From positions 570,001 to 634,000 of the forward strand of contig CALNXK010000041.1 in NCBI GenBank assembly GCA_942486035.1: a stretch of DNA of 64,000 nucleotides, in the 5' to 3' direction. How positions within the stretch are numbered: the first letter of the stretch is position 1; each line of letters opens with the position of its first letter. The stretch is from Porites lobata. Its lineage: Eukaryota; Cnidaria; Anthozoa; Scleractinia; Poritidae. Below, one piece after another: positions 50,801 through 60,947 of the stretch. The notes beneath the pieces were generated by a model. The model searched no databases. It was not told the origin of the DNA and was given only the letters and a program-made list of their open reading frames with translations. The position numbers and the translations under genes were made by a program.

Positions 50801-53800
50801 AATGTATGGTCCTTCTTAGAAATTTCAGTGTTTTAAATTCTTGCAAATGGAATAGGAAGTGTGTCCCAGGCTCGTCCTCCTTAAAATATCAAATTGTTTC
50901 CGACTATGACTAAAAGTAACGCGCTTTAAACTCAACATAATACTCACAAATATATCCGTCCTCGAATGAGCACATCATCGTTAAATGATACCATTTTTGC
51001 CAAAGAGTTACCCTCTGTAGAAGTGCCCTGAAATGCAAAAATAGTTTTAAAATGACACCATTTAATAGTAAGGATGCCATTTAATAGGTTTAATTAATGG
51101 TGTAATAAAAGTTCAATAACCCCCAACATCGTCACAAGGCTAAAAACATTATAGTGGAAACTTGAATATTGGGTATTGTTACTTTCATCTATAAATCCAA
51201 GTATATGGAAATCAGGTGATTTCTTATCAGCTAAGGTAGAATTATTTGCCTGAGCATCCCTCAGAACAAAAGGTGTTTCAAAACAGTGTCCTCAAATACT
51301 CTACTACCTCATCACTGACGTCATCTCTTGTATCATTTTCTGAAACCTGTTGAAAGAGAAACAGAAACGACGATTAAAACAAAATCAAAGTATTCTTTAT
51401 GAACAACTAGTGACAGGTCCGTAGCTGGTAGAGGCATCAACAAGGCTGTCGATTTGGTAAAAATGCTGAGGTTTGTTCTTAGCTTGTTTTGCTCTGGAGG
51501 ACTGAGTTTGGGCTAAAATTAAACGGATATATAGATGATTCACTGACACGTTGCTTTGGCTATTATTGGAGATCGAGAATTGGGTATTGGGTATTTGCGC
51601 ATACGAAACCTGCTATACAATGATTTGCTTGAGTGACCAGCAAACAAAAGATTCCTCATGCGCAATTCCCAATGCCCAAAGCAACCTCAATTGAATAAGC
51701 TATATATGAAAAAGAAATTTTTTCCCATGTCGTCTCGTTTACAATTTTCTTTTGAGTACATCTCTCACTGTCATATGGGCTTGTCTACCTTACCATGACG
51801 CATGATTTACTGAAAAAAAGGGAAAGTTTTAGATTCCGATTCCGGTTTGTATACTTTCTTAGGTCTTGGCAGGATATTTGCCGCTTAGAAGTTCAAATTA
51901 GAAAATAATGCATGTCTTCAAATTTGGATCCCGTTTCAGCAAAAAATGCATTCAAAATGAGGACTGGCCTCCGCACGTTCTAGAAATTTAAATAGGCCAA
52001 CTTCAATTCCTCGTTTAAGGGCCCTTAGTCCTGTTCTAAAGCCGTTTACGTGCGAATTCTTGAAAATGTCTTTAAGCTCATGACAGTGAAACTCTTTTGA
52101 AGAAGAGATACGGAAACAAAGAGACAATTATATACGAAAAAGTTTCTTGGGCTCAGGTGTTTGTTGTTTTTTTTTTTTCGATATCTTCTATTCATGATGT
52201 TTTTACCTCTGTTTTTGTGTCACCTCCAATTGCTTGTCCTTCTTTGAGATCTCTCGCCGCCTGACCTAAGGCTAAAGCACAAAGTTAAAGTTAGTTAACT
52301 GATGATAAGCAGGAAAGCCTGATTAAGTCAAAAATTCCTATTTATCATTGATTCTTAAGAATGCTAACTTTTTTGCAACCGTAAGGGTTTCATTCCTTCA
52401 AAAGGTGAACCTGCCTGACAATGGCTCTGATTAACGTCTATACCAGCACAGTACCCATTTATCAGGCTTGTTTGCATTAGTAGTGGATTCTACAGATCGT
52501 GAATTCAACACGGACGTACTAATAGACTGAATAGATGCTTACCAGGTTTGTTGAGTTGTTCTGTTTCTGCCAGTTTGTTTTTGTTTAGAGTCCTCTCAAT
52601 GGTCAATTGACAGACGGAGTGAGACCTGAGCATAAACGATGACAACAAAAAAATATCAACGGCTCAAACTTTGCTCTAATCGCGTCGAGAGGGCAGCACT
52701 TGAGTAAAATCAGCAAATTTTATAGTGCAGGCCCCGGATGTTCAAAACCTGAATAGCGTTATCCACCCGATAAATCGCTATCCAGCGGATAAGTATTAGG
52801 GAAACCAGTCGCGTTATCCAGTGGATAGAGATTTATCCAGTGGATAGTGCTATCCACCTTTTTAACAACTGGGGCCAGAAAACAATGGAAGGAAAACAAA
52901 GCCAGCATGGGTTGTTAGGAATTTAAGGTGATGCAAGATCTAACAGGCACTCAAACGTTTGAGTGAAAAGTCCGTTAACTCAACCACCCCCAATGCCGCT
53001 ATAGCCAAAGACTTCAAACTCTTGTTTTCTCTTTTTTGTTTAGCCAACACGGTGAACTTTAACTGAAATAATCACATGTAAAAAAGGCCATTTCTTACCT
53101 GCTGGAATTTCTGTTCATTTTGGTTTCAGCAAAAATAAGCCTTTTCTTTCCTACTGCCAAAAGACTGGACACTTCTGAAGGACTTCGGACAACGAACTCA
53201 GAAAGGTTTTCTACATAAACACCTTTGGATTAACGAAAAGCGGGGATTAAAAAAGAGTAGCCAGTGACAGTGACAGTGGGTTAGGAAAACTTTTCACTAA
53301 CTGTGGCCTTAATTGCTAGTTATATGCGGATTCCGTTATTTGAGATTTAGTAACTTGTAACGTCCTCACAAATTATCACTGAACAATTTAATTTGTTTCT
53401 CTGTTTTTCTATTTCCATCTTTAAAGGACGCGAACACGAGACGCACACCATTACGCAACCGCAACATGTCAGGTTTTGCTCTCCGCACGCCGTACGTATG
53501 TCATGGTCCGTACTTCTCCCGTACGCCGTACATTAAGTTTTTGCCCAAGTATACCGTATCCCTATAATCTTTCACTTTATTATCCCGTAGTTTAGTAACC
53601 CCTAATGAGAGCCTCACCTGCACATAAAGTCAAGTATAGGTAACATAAATGTCCTCACCTTTTACAAGGTGTTCTCTGAGACTTAACTCAATTTTGCTAG
53701 TAGAGTTAAGTAAGTCGTAAATCTTCTCTTGGTAGATTTGTAAATATGACATAGTCACCTGGAAAGAAACATTGATACAGATGGTTGTCTCCATATAGGC

Positions 53801-56800
53801 ACAATCCTTAATGAACCTCTTTGTTAGAGGAGCAAGGATGGCAAGGGCCGGGAAAGCACAGGCCTCCCAACAAAGTTGCCCGGGTTCGAATCCCTGCGTC
53901 GACGTCTTTTTTGGGTTTATAGTGTGTTGTTGGTTCCGGGGACTCCCATTTTCCCCTCTCCCCAAAAAACAAAATTTACAAATTCCAATTCGACCAGGAA
54001 TGGAAAACGAAGAACCGCTAAGTGGATGGACCACATTTTTTGTTTTAAATTTTATATATTTCATTTATTTACAACATACATGGATTCGGGTACGAGTAAA
54101 CTTAATTGTTTAGGGGAAGGGCATTTATGACATATATTCAAGTACTAATAATGGGCTCTGGTTCAAAACGATCAATACTTATTCAAAAGTAGGTTGAGTT
54201 TGATCGTCCGGGTGAACGTAGTCCTGAATTGGACTGTTGTTGTTGACAGTGACTGACGTTTCGACAACCTGTGCGGTATAGTCTTCTTCAGAGTGAAAGT
54301 GAGTTGTACCACGTCAGTTGATGGTATTATACTCTGGTTATTGACCTGATTGGTCAATTACGTCGCGATGTTATTGGTCATCTGTCAGTTATGCCGTGAT
54401 GTTATTGGCTATGAAGGCTCGTAATCAGTAATTGGTGCGTTTTGATCCGCCTATTGTCACAGTCAAATTGTCAGTTGTCCGGTCGTTCTCTTGTAGTTAG
54501 TTTTGCTTGATTTCGTCAATACGTCGTTTGTACGGTGCCGGTAACTGTTGACTACGATTCAGATTCATACTTATAATTATTCAATTGCTCCATTCCTAAA
54601 ATGTGCTAAAAGCCTATACACTCTTCCTAAATGACATACGGTACGTCTTAAGAGCGCGGTTTGATTGATAAAAAGGTTTTCTTCTAAGTTTCCAGTCAGT
54701 AACGATAGAATTCACACAAATTGCATGCACTACCAAGGGGCGAAGCTTTTGGAAGAAGCAAGAACACATGGTTGCAATAGACTGTACCTTGTAATCATGG
54801 CGTTCATCCTGTGTGATTCTTTTGAAACATCTTTCAATAACTCCTGCTGTGATGCCGTCTGGTGCCATCAGCGTATGTGTCTTACCTAGTAATGAAAGGC
54901 AGTTGTGATCATAAAAAGCGGAAAAAAAGTATCTTCGTTTGAAGGTTAGAGGAAAGGTTGCGGGTGGATTTAGGTGCCTCTAATCATTGTCAAAAGGGGG
55001 AGGGGGTTGGAGCAATTACCAGTTAAATTTCGCTCCCTTGAAGTTCTTTCCTGGATTATCTGTCGTACACGAGAAGTTTTAACTCAACGAACGAATAAAT
55101 ACATTTCCTGAAACAATAAATTCAACTCTATGTAAGGCTAACGGGCATTGCTAGGACAGTCGGCGTCACTACAAAAAATACTACGTGCCCGAAAGATGTT
55201 TCCTTAGCTAATATACGCAGAAAGAAAAAGACTGAAAAACGGCAAAAACCAACTCTAAGCTCTCGTTTCGCCTGGTGACAGACCATGTGGGGGGGGACCC
55301 TCTATTATGGAAATGACGAAATGCTCGCCGTCTCGCGGTTTTGCGTTGAGAAATAACTAAATTAAAAAGAAAAATGCCCGGGTCATCATGCAATGTTGAA
55401 ATAGCCTCATTAAGCTTAAGCCACAACCAGATTGGTCTCCTTTTGAGCGTTTTATTGTAGTTTTCTGACAAGCATCCCTGCCATTTTTATACGAGAGAGT
55501 AAGAGATAGTCGTAAGAGAGATTTGAATAGTAAATAGTCCATTTCCGAGTTCCAAAAACTCTCACTTTCAGATAGAAGTAAGCGTAAAACGTATCTCAAG
55601 CTAGTGAAAATGAGTTTTATGACAATAAAAGATCAATTTTCGAGTAAATGGCTTGGCACCTAGCCTCGCTTTGAAATAAGGCTTGGGGTAAACGGGAAAT
55701 GGCCAATTATTAAAATAAAAATAGTTTTCATCTTTTCTAAGTATTCAGACTCCACCTTCAAGTCAGCATACTCCGAATGGGAAAGACGGAGAGAGAAGGA
55801 GATGTGCTAATTGCTCGAAGAAGGAAATTTACACCTCTGGAGCAATCAATTTGTAATGTAGATTTAAGTGCCTGGTAATAAGTATCTCAGACCTGATCCA
55901 GTTTGTCCATATGCCATTAGAGTTCCGTTAAAGCCATTTAGAGCGGCATTGACCAGCGGTCTACTGATAGTGCTGCACACCTGTAATAAGAAAAAGTTTT
56001 GTTCCCAAATGAGCACCGCACATGCTAGCTAAGATCAAAGGTGTGCTTTATTAGGATAAATTATCAATACACTGAAATATTGCTGAACTCATACCTCGGG
56101 ATTCGTAGACTCTTTTGGAAACACGTGATCGAAATTGAAAGTCTTTTCCCAGCTGTGCTTGGGGTCTGAAACATGGATCTAAAAATGCAACAAAAACAAA
56201 ACATCATTTTTCATGGGTAGCTGAGTTGTTCTAAACAGTAACTGAGGAGCGACAGAAGTGTTTTGTCGGGAGTGACCTCATATCTCAAAGTAATTGCCCG
56301 GATGTTACCGGTTTTGAAAGGTTCGAATTGCATTGCTTGTTACTGGTGTTTATCTCTGTTGAGTCCGAATATTTTTCCTCCAACATGGGTACCAAAGAGA
56401 ATCCAACAACAAGCTAAGAAAACAAATTGTAAAAAGACTGACCTGCACCTACCCTGGGAAGGATAAGGGGAACCTCTGACTGCTTCTGATGAAGGGGAAT
56501 TTAGTGATTTTGTACCCTCTATTCCTCTCCAGAGAGCTCAAAATGTAAACTCTCGAAAGTTTATGATTGAATGATCTACCGGTGACCGATTTCATTTTAA
56601 GAAACATGGCAAGCCGGTTAAATATTAATTGGCCATGTTTGAAGCTTGATTAATATAACCCCCCTTTACAGCTAAAAAAGTAGAGTAGTTATGTTAAAAG
56701 TACAGTATATCCTCCATTCAAGGGACACCCTCGGGACCAAGGTAAGTGTTCAATGAAATAGAGATGTCCGGCCTTCATGGAGGTTGGGCTGGGGATTGTT

Positions 56801-59800
56801 AATAATTAACCAACAAATCAGTAAAATATTTTTCTTTATTCTTTGTTGGAATCTTTTGCAGTCATTATTTCAACCAGATAGATAAGGTATAAAAAATCAT
56901 GATTAGATTATATCTGTGATGTTTGTGTTTTGAATTCCCACAAGTGCAGTAAATCACTGAGATACTGCATGCTTTGAAAGCTGTCGCCATTTTTGACTAG
57001 CGTACACTTAAAATTATCAATGCTTTTTTGTAAGGTGGTGAAATAAACCTGGTTTTTGAGGCAAAAAGGTATACCCTGCTGAATGAAGGTTAACCCTGGG
57101 TTTAAGAACTGGGACCCCCAAGAAAAGTTTTTAGTGTCCCTTTCCTGAATAATAATTGTCCCTTAAATAAGAATTAGTTTTAATTGTTATACTGTACTAT
57201 TATTAAAAGTTACAAAGTTTCTTATTATTTATTTTGAACTTTTTTTTCATTAACTTAAAATCTTGTAACAGATATACTTAAATGGAGGTTACCCTAGTTA
57301 AATAAAGGTTTACTACTACTAATAGAGATTACAAATACAAAGATTATGTGAACATTTTTCTGGGAATGTGTCCCTTGAATGGAGGTGTCCCTTGAATAGA
57401 CGTGTCCCGGAGGAGAGGTTCCACTGTAATTGCGCAGGTGTGGTAGTCCCTGTTATACCTCAGCGAGTGTTAATAAATGCAATGCAGTCTCAGATCAGAC
57501 CACGCCAGTTATTTTTTCAACAGCTCACACCATAAAACTTACGTTGTTTTGGTAATTTTAGGCAATTTTTACACTTTGATATATAGTTCAAAGACCACAT
57601 TTTTAATGCAGTCCACAACAACTATGAGATAGGCCACAGTTAGCATTCCTTAAGGCTTTCTACATCAAGAATTTCAAGCCCCAATTAACAAAAGACTTTA
57701 AGCCTCTAGAGAATTAGACTTGTTTTTTTGTCTGATTACCAAGTATTTTAGTAGAATTCATTATGTTAACACACCTTTGATGTTTAAGTTGTCCTCCTGT
57801 AGAACATCATTTATGACAAACTATGACTTCATAACAAATCCAAAGTATTGGAAGTTTCAATCATCTTGTAATATTAATTCTTAACCTTGCTCACTTTTTT
57901 TTCTATTTTACTGTCAGATGGCTCTGAATTATGTTCGCACTTGTTGCTTAAGCACTTGTGCCTGGGCATGAGCACAAAATGAGAGTGCTCCATGATCCTG
58001 TTAGGGACTTAACGGTAATAAACAGTACATACGCACAGAGATCTAATAACTTATTTCTGGTATGAGCACTTGACAAAAGGTGTGTTCACATTGGAAGACA
58101 GCGAGTATTGTACTGGAAGCTGTGAGTGGCAACCAAGTGTTAAAGGTCAATAATCCGTATTGTGACCCACACTCACATGACATGGGAAATACGACATTTA
58201 TCTCATAAAGCTTTTTCTTTAGGTACTGGATTATACTGAAACAATCACACTCTATGTGTATCAAGCTTATTTACTGAAAATTTTCTAAGTATCCACAAAT
58301 AAATATTAGCCACTTTTTTTTTGGGGGGGAGTCAAAGGCAAAAGATTTTTATCCAACAGGTGCAAGGATTTTGAGTATAGGATTTTAGGACCAGGAAGGA
58401 GAAATTTTTCCACTGCCTTGAGCTCAATTTTTTAATGCATGTTTGATGGAAAAAAATTAAGAAATTTAAATCAATTAATAGACTTAATTTTAAGAGGGGA
58501 GCACATAACAGTAGTGAAACTGATAACCCTGAGGCACCCAAATTAGACACAGATACTTTATTTGAGCACCTTAATGGGAAAATAGCTATCTTAAAAGAAT
58601 TATTTAAAGTAATTCTGTCATCTCTTGCAACTATATTATCAACTCTTTCAACTGGCACCATCAGCATTCAATAATAACTGCGGTTAACCATTTTATGTTC
58701 TGATAATAGTGAGTTTATGCAACAGCATTAGCAGGAAGAAGAGGATGGCAGAATGTTTTTGCATGACAAATGTGATTTTCACTTAACTTTACTGTTTTCA
58801 GATCTTTTACGAAAAGATCTGTTGAAAAGAGGGTGAAGTCTGGCAGAAAGCTTTTTCAAACATAATTGGTATCACGTTTGTCACACAAGGTTTAATGCCA
58901 TCTTCTCTCCTCTCCCGTCCTGGCCCCAGTTGTTCACATGTTAGATAGCGTTATCCAGCAAATAAATCACTATCCAGCACATAAGTATCGGGGAAATCAA
59001 TTGTGCTATCCACTGGATAACGTTGTCTATCTTTTGAATAACTGAGCCAGTTGCTTAAGTTCACTAATAAGCAACTCAACAACTCCTACATCATTACATC
59101 ACCAAGATCATTTGCATTAAGTCACTATTTTTTTAGTTCATTCTCTCTCTCCCCTGTAATAAGCAGAATTGCGCCCAGTTTCTTTAACTTTGACATCATA
59201 AAGTAATCCTTCCGGCAACAGCTTTGACAAACAATTCCAAATGTAAACAGCGATATTTTCAGCAGTTGAACAAACATCTTTAAAGTAGGGGACATCAAGA
59301 TCCAAATGTTTATGATCCAGAGGATCTAAAACGCTCTGAATGTGCTTTTTCAAGTCTGTTAGATTCATAACCATGCCAGTAACTGGATCAACAGGCCCAC
59401 GGAGAGTGACTTTTACGATGTAGTTGTGACCATGTCCATTCTTGTTGTTACATTTTCCGAAAATTAATCGATTCTCTTCGTCGCTCAATTTTGGACTATG
59501 TAGTCTATGGCTCGCACAGAAGGACTCTTTTCTTGTAATATACACAACCGGCAGTGACTTTGGTCCATTTTCTTTTGTATCGTGATTATTAAGAGCCATT
59601 TAAAGCGATAAAATTACAAGTCAACAGACAACACTACGTTTACAAAGTGATGGAACGTTGATCGACAATTCATCTCATCACCAGGTCCTTCTCCGCTGAC
59701 ATGACGACCTGGGGACTGGGGCCAGCAACAAACGTCTCTCTCTCTCTCCCCCGCAAAAACAATACCACAAATAAGTGGGTGTTACCAGGGTTACATGTAA

Positions 59801-60947
59801 ATTTTATCAGCATAAAAACGTTTCCTATCCTATAAGGGGGCATTTTAACCTCACCTGAGAAGAAAGCTCTTGAACATTCACGGCTATCGGTTCCTTGCGG
59901 CTGGTTTCTTGAGGTCGTGGGGGTCGGACTCGAACGAAGACTTTCACCCGTCCAGAATCTTTATGCAAATAACCAAGAGAGATAACAAAATACTGAAATT
60001 AATTTTTCACTTTCCTTTTTCCAGTTTTTGTGGTCGACGGTAGCTGCAAACAGCAGTCGGCAAGAGAGGATAAAGGTCTCTCTTTCAATCGCTCATTAGC
60101 GGACTGTGTCCCAACTAAAATTGGTGCAATTTTGTCAGGAGCCGATCGGCTCCTGATTTTGTCCCATAAAATCCTAATTGTGGTCGGAAATGTTGTTCGG
60201 GCAAAATTGATCCCAAGTATTTAGGGGAAGTTTAAGACCATCACGTAATTAAAAAAAAAAAAAAAAAAAAAAAACAGACCGCAACGTTTCGGAAACTTCT
60301 TGGTAACAATAATAATTAAAAAAACGGTAGCTTCTCGACAACTTTTTAAATTTTCTGGCAGCTTTATTTGAAGAAAAATTTCCGAATCTTGTGGCTAAGT
60401 CGAAAAGTAATCAGCGGTCAATAAGCAACAACTCGGGTATTACACCAGGTAATAAAAGTGTGGAACAAATTTTCTCCACCAAACAGTATCTCTGTTATAT
60501 TAAGAAGTTATTGACGAAGTCAATCAGGGTAAAAAAAATTTCCGCTTCCAAGGAGACACGGATACATGTGGTCAGATGAAAGCGATTCTAAAGTGCAACG
60601 CTCCGCGTGCGTGAGAATTTTTCTGAAAACGGAGAAAAAATTAATCCAGTTTTTGGTCGCTTTAAAACGAACAAACAAACAAAAAAAGCCAAAAAACAAA
60701 ATCGGGAATGGATGTGCTTTTTTTATTAAAGTACATTCCCTTAAGACCATGGAAATTGTTTGCTCTTGAAAGAGAGGTTAATTAGTTACTTATAGGTTGA
60801 AACGAGTTGGATGACCAGCTACGGAGCGAGACAACGAAAATTCTTCCTCGACATAATGTTCGTTGTTTTTTGAACCAAAAACTCACCTTTGCCAAGTTTT
60901 ATGTTGGAAGCCTTCTCCGTCTGCTTTTCTCCTTGGTGTGGCTTCAT
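38864..60947 (-). CDS. Kinesin-like protein with N-terminal motor and long coiled coil, 22 exons
   Basis: Microtubule motor, 1,987 aa. Exons, 5' to 3': 60887-60947, 59855-59958, 56095-56178, 55893-55980, 54788-54885, 53659-53758, 53099-53222, 52543-52625, 52207-52271, 51308-51346, 50948-51027, 50413-50511, 50177-50291, 49944-50048, 49681-49732, 49268-49407, 47749-48517, 46639-47150, 40705-43425, 40223-40271, 39778-39829, 38864-39287. All junctions are GT-AG and phases agree throughout. The motor (~25-415) has VKVFVRVRPP, P-loop GQTGSGKT (108-115), switch I NRNSSRSH (215-222) and switch II DLAGSE (311-316). The gap between the switches is ~88 residues, against about 30 in kinesin-1, so a charged ~60-residue insert is present. 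The neck reads VEVDYKRLSQDL. Residues ~435-1810 are almost all coiled coil, half of it from one 2.7-kb exon; the tail is acidic, then basic. Subfamily unclear; ungrouped or ARK-like is a guess. No cargo domain recognised. Confidence 0.9.
43426..46638 (-). other. Kinesin intron 18 (largest with no recognised content)
   Basis: 3.2-kb intron between exons 18 and 19. Small open frames on both strands (for example 43663-43860, 44066-44275, 45425-45640) show no domain. I see no clear transposon ends. A GC-richer patch lies near 44180-44290. Confidence 0.6.
52730..52876. mobile_element. GGATAGC-type MITE, copy 1, kinesin intron 7
   Basis: Ends GGCCCCGGATGTTCAAAA and TTTTTAACAACTGGGGCC are inverted. 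The body is a series of short palindromes built from GGATA and TATCC (GCGTTATCCACCCGATAAAT, CGCTATCCAGCGGATAAGTA, CAGTGGATAGAGATTTATCC). A second copy lies at 58922-59048. Confidence 0.85.
53812..54010 (+). mobile_element. tRNA-derived SINE, kinesin intron 5
   Basis: Contains an exact Pol III B box GGTTCGAATCC (53883-53893) and, about 45 bp upstream, an A-box-like TGGCAAGGGCCGG. This tRNA-like head is followed by an unrelated body and an A-rich stretch (CCCCAAAAAACAAAATTTAC). It lies opposite in sense to the kinesin gene. The source tRNA is not determined, and the cloverleaf stems are not intact, so this is a SINE rather than a tRNA gene. Confidence 0.7.
54170..54560 (-). mobile_element. Retroelement remnant, possibly Penelope-like terminal region
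   Basis: On the minus strand the sequence reads CTCTGAAGAAGACTATACCG, then CACAGGTTGTCGAAACGTCA, then GTCAACAACAACAGTCCAAT. I recall this block as common in cnidarian repeats and associate it with Penelope-like ends, but that memory cannot be checked here. Parts also translate (VNNNSPIQDY after a frame change), so it might instead be decayed coding sequence. A hammerhead-like motif lies within it. Confidence 0.45.
54247..54300 (-). ncRNA. Hammerhead-ribozyme-like motif (tentative)
   Basis: Minus strand, in order: stem-I strand CACT, core CTGAAGA (54291-54285, fits CUGANGA), a stem-loop with GAC and GTC as its closing bases, GAAA (54262-54259), then CGTC with a candidate cleavage position after the C at 54255, then AGTCACTG, which can pair with the 5' side for at least 3 bp. 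Stem III would be only 2 bp with no loop, as in minimal motifs that act as dimers. One unpaired A between the core and stem II breaks the consensus, so activity is doubtful. Confidence 0.3.
55534..55704. mobile_element. Short inverted-repeat element (family A, copy 2)
   Basis: Starts AATAGTCCATTTCCGAGTTC and ends GGGAAATGGCC, matching the ends of 24394-24558. The middle also aligns (AAAACTCTCACTTTCAGA against AAAACCGCCAACTTTCAAAA; CCTCGCTTTGAAATAAGG against CCTCGTTTTGATACAGAG). It lies in kinesin intron 4. Confidence 0.7.
56703..57426. mobile_element. Tc1/mariner-type MITE, 724 bp, kinesin intron 2
   Basis: Begins CAGTATATCCTCCATTCAAG and ends GGAGAGGTTCCACTG, flanked by TA on both sides (56701-56702 and 57427-57428). 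CCTTGAATGGAGGTGTCCC and CCTTGAATAGACGTGTCCC near the right end are inverted relatives of the left end. Non-coding. Confidence 0.78.
58922..59048. mobile_element. GGATAGC-type MITE, copy 2, kinesin intron 2
   Basis: Same layout as 52730-52876: GGCCCCAGTTGTTCACATG at one end, GCGTTATCCAGCAAATAAAT and CACTATCCAGCACATAAGTA inside, then TATCCACTGGATAACG. The far end is decayed (GAATAACTGAGCC). It begins 90 bp downstream of the PTS stop codon. Confidence 0.82.
59138..59599 (-). CDS. PTS: 6-pyruvoyl-tetrahydropterin synthase, intronless, nested
   Basis: Second enzyme of tetrahydrobiopterin synthesis: it converts 7,8-dihydroneopterin triphosphate to 6-pyruvoyl-tetrahydropterin. One uninterrupted frame of 153 aa, close to the ~145 aa human enzyme, and full length. 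Visible landmarks: SFCASHRLHS (zinc-binding His), FGKCNNKNGHGHNY (catalytic Cys plus the other two zinc-ligand His), TGMVMNLTDLKK, LDHKHLDLDVPYF (catalytic His and Asp region), STAENIAVYIW, and VKETGRN near the end (substrate-binding Glu). All expected active-site residues appear present. It lies in the second intron of the kinesin, on the same strand. Vertebrate PTS has several introns, so an intronless copy suggests retroposition or intron loss; no clear poly-A tract or target duplication is seen. Confidence 0.95.
   Translation of the reverse strand: MALNNHDTKENGPKSLPVVYITRKESFCASHRLHSPKLSDEENRLIFGKCNNKNGHGHNYIVKVTLRGPVDPVTGMVMNLTDLKKHIQSVLDPLDHKHLDLDVPYFKDVCSTAENIAVYIWNCLSKLLPEGLLYDVKVKETGRNSAYYRGERE
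60251..60274 (+). repeat. Poly-A tract, kinesin intron 1
   Basis: Twenty-four consecutive A residues. Such a tract could be the tail of a retroposed sequence read on the plus strand, but the ~250 bp before it show no recognisable SINE, LINE or gene. Confidence 0.8.

Noticed and set aside
53883..53893. tRNA gene suggested by a perfect B box
   Set aside because: No acceptor or anticodon stem pairs around it, and the downstream body and A-rich stretch fit a SINE.
55208..55599. Overlapping minus-strand open frames in kinesin intron 4
   Set aside because: They overlap the family A MITE and disagree in frame; no recognisable protein.
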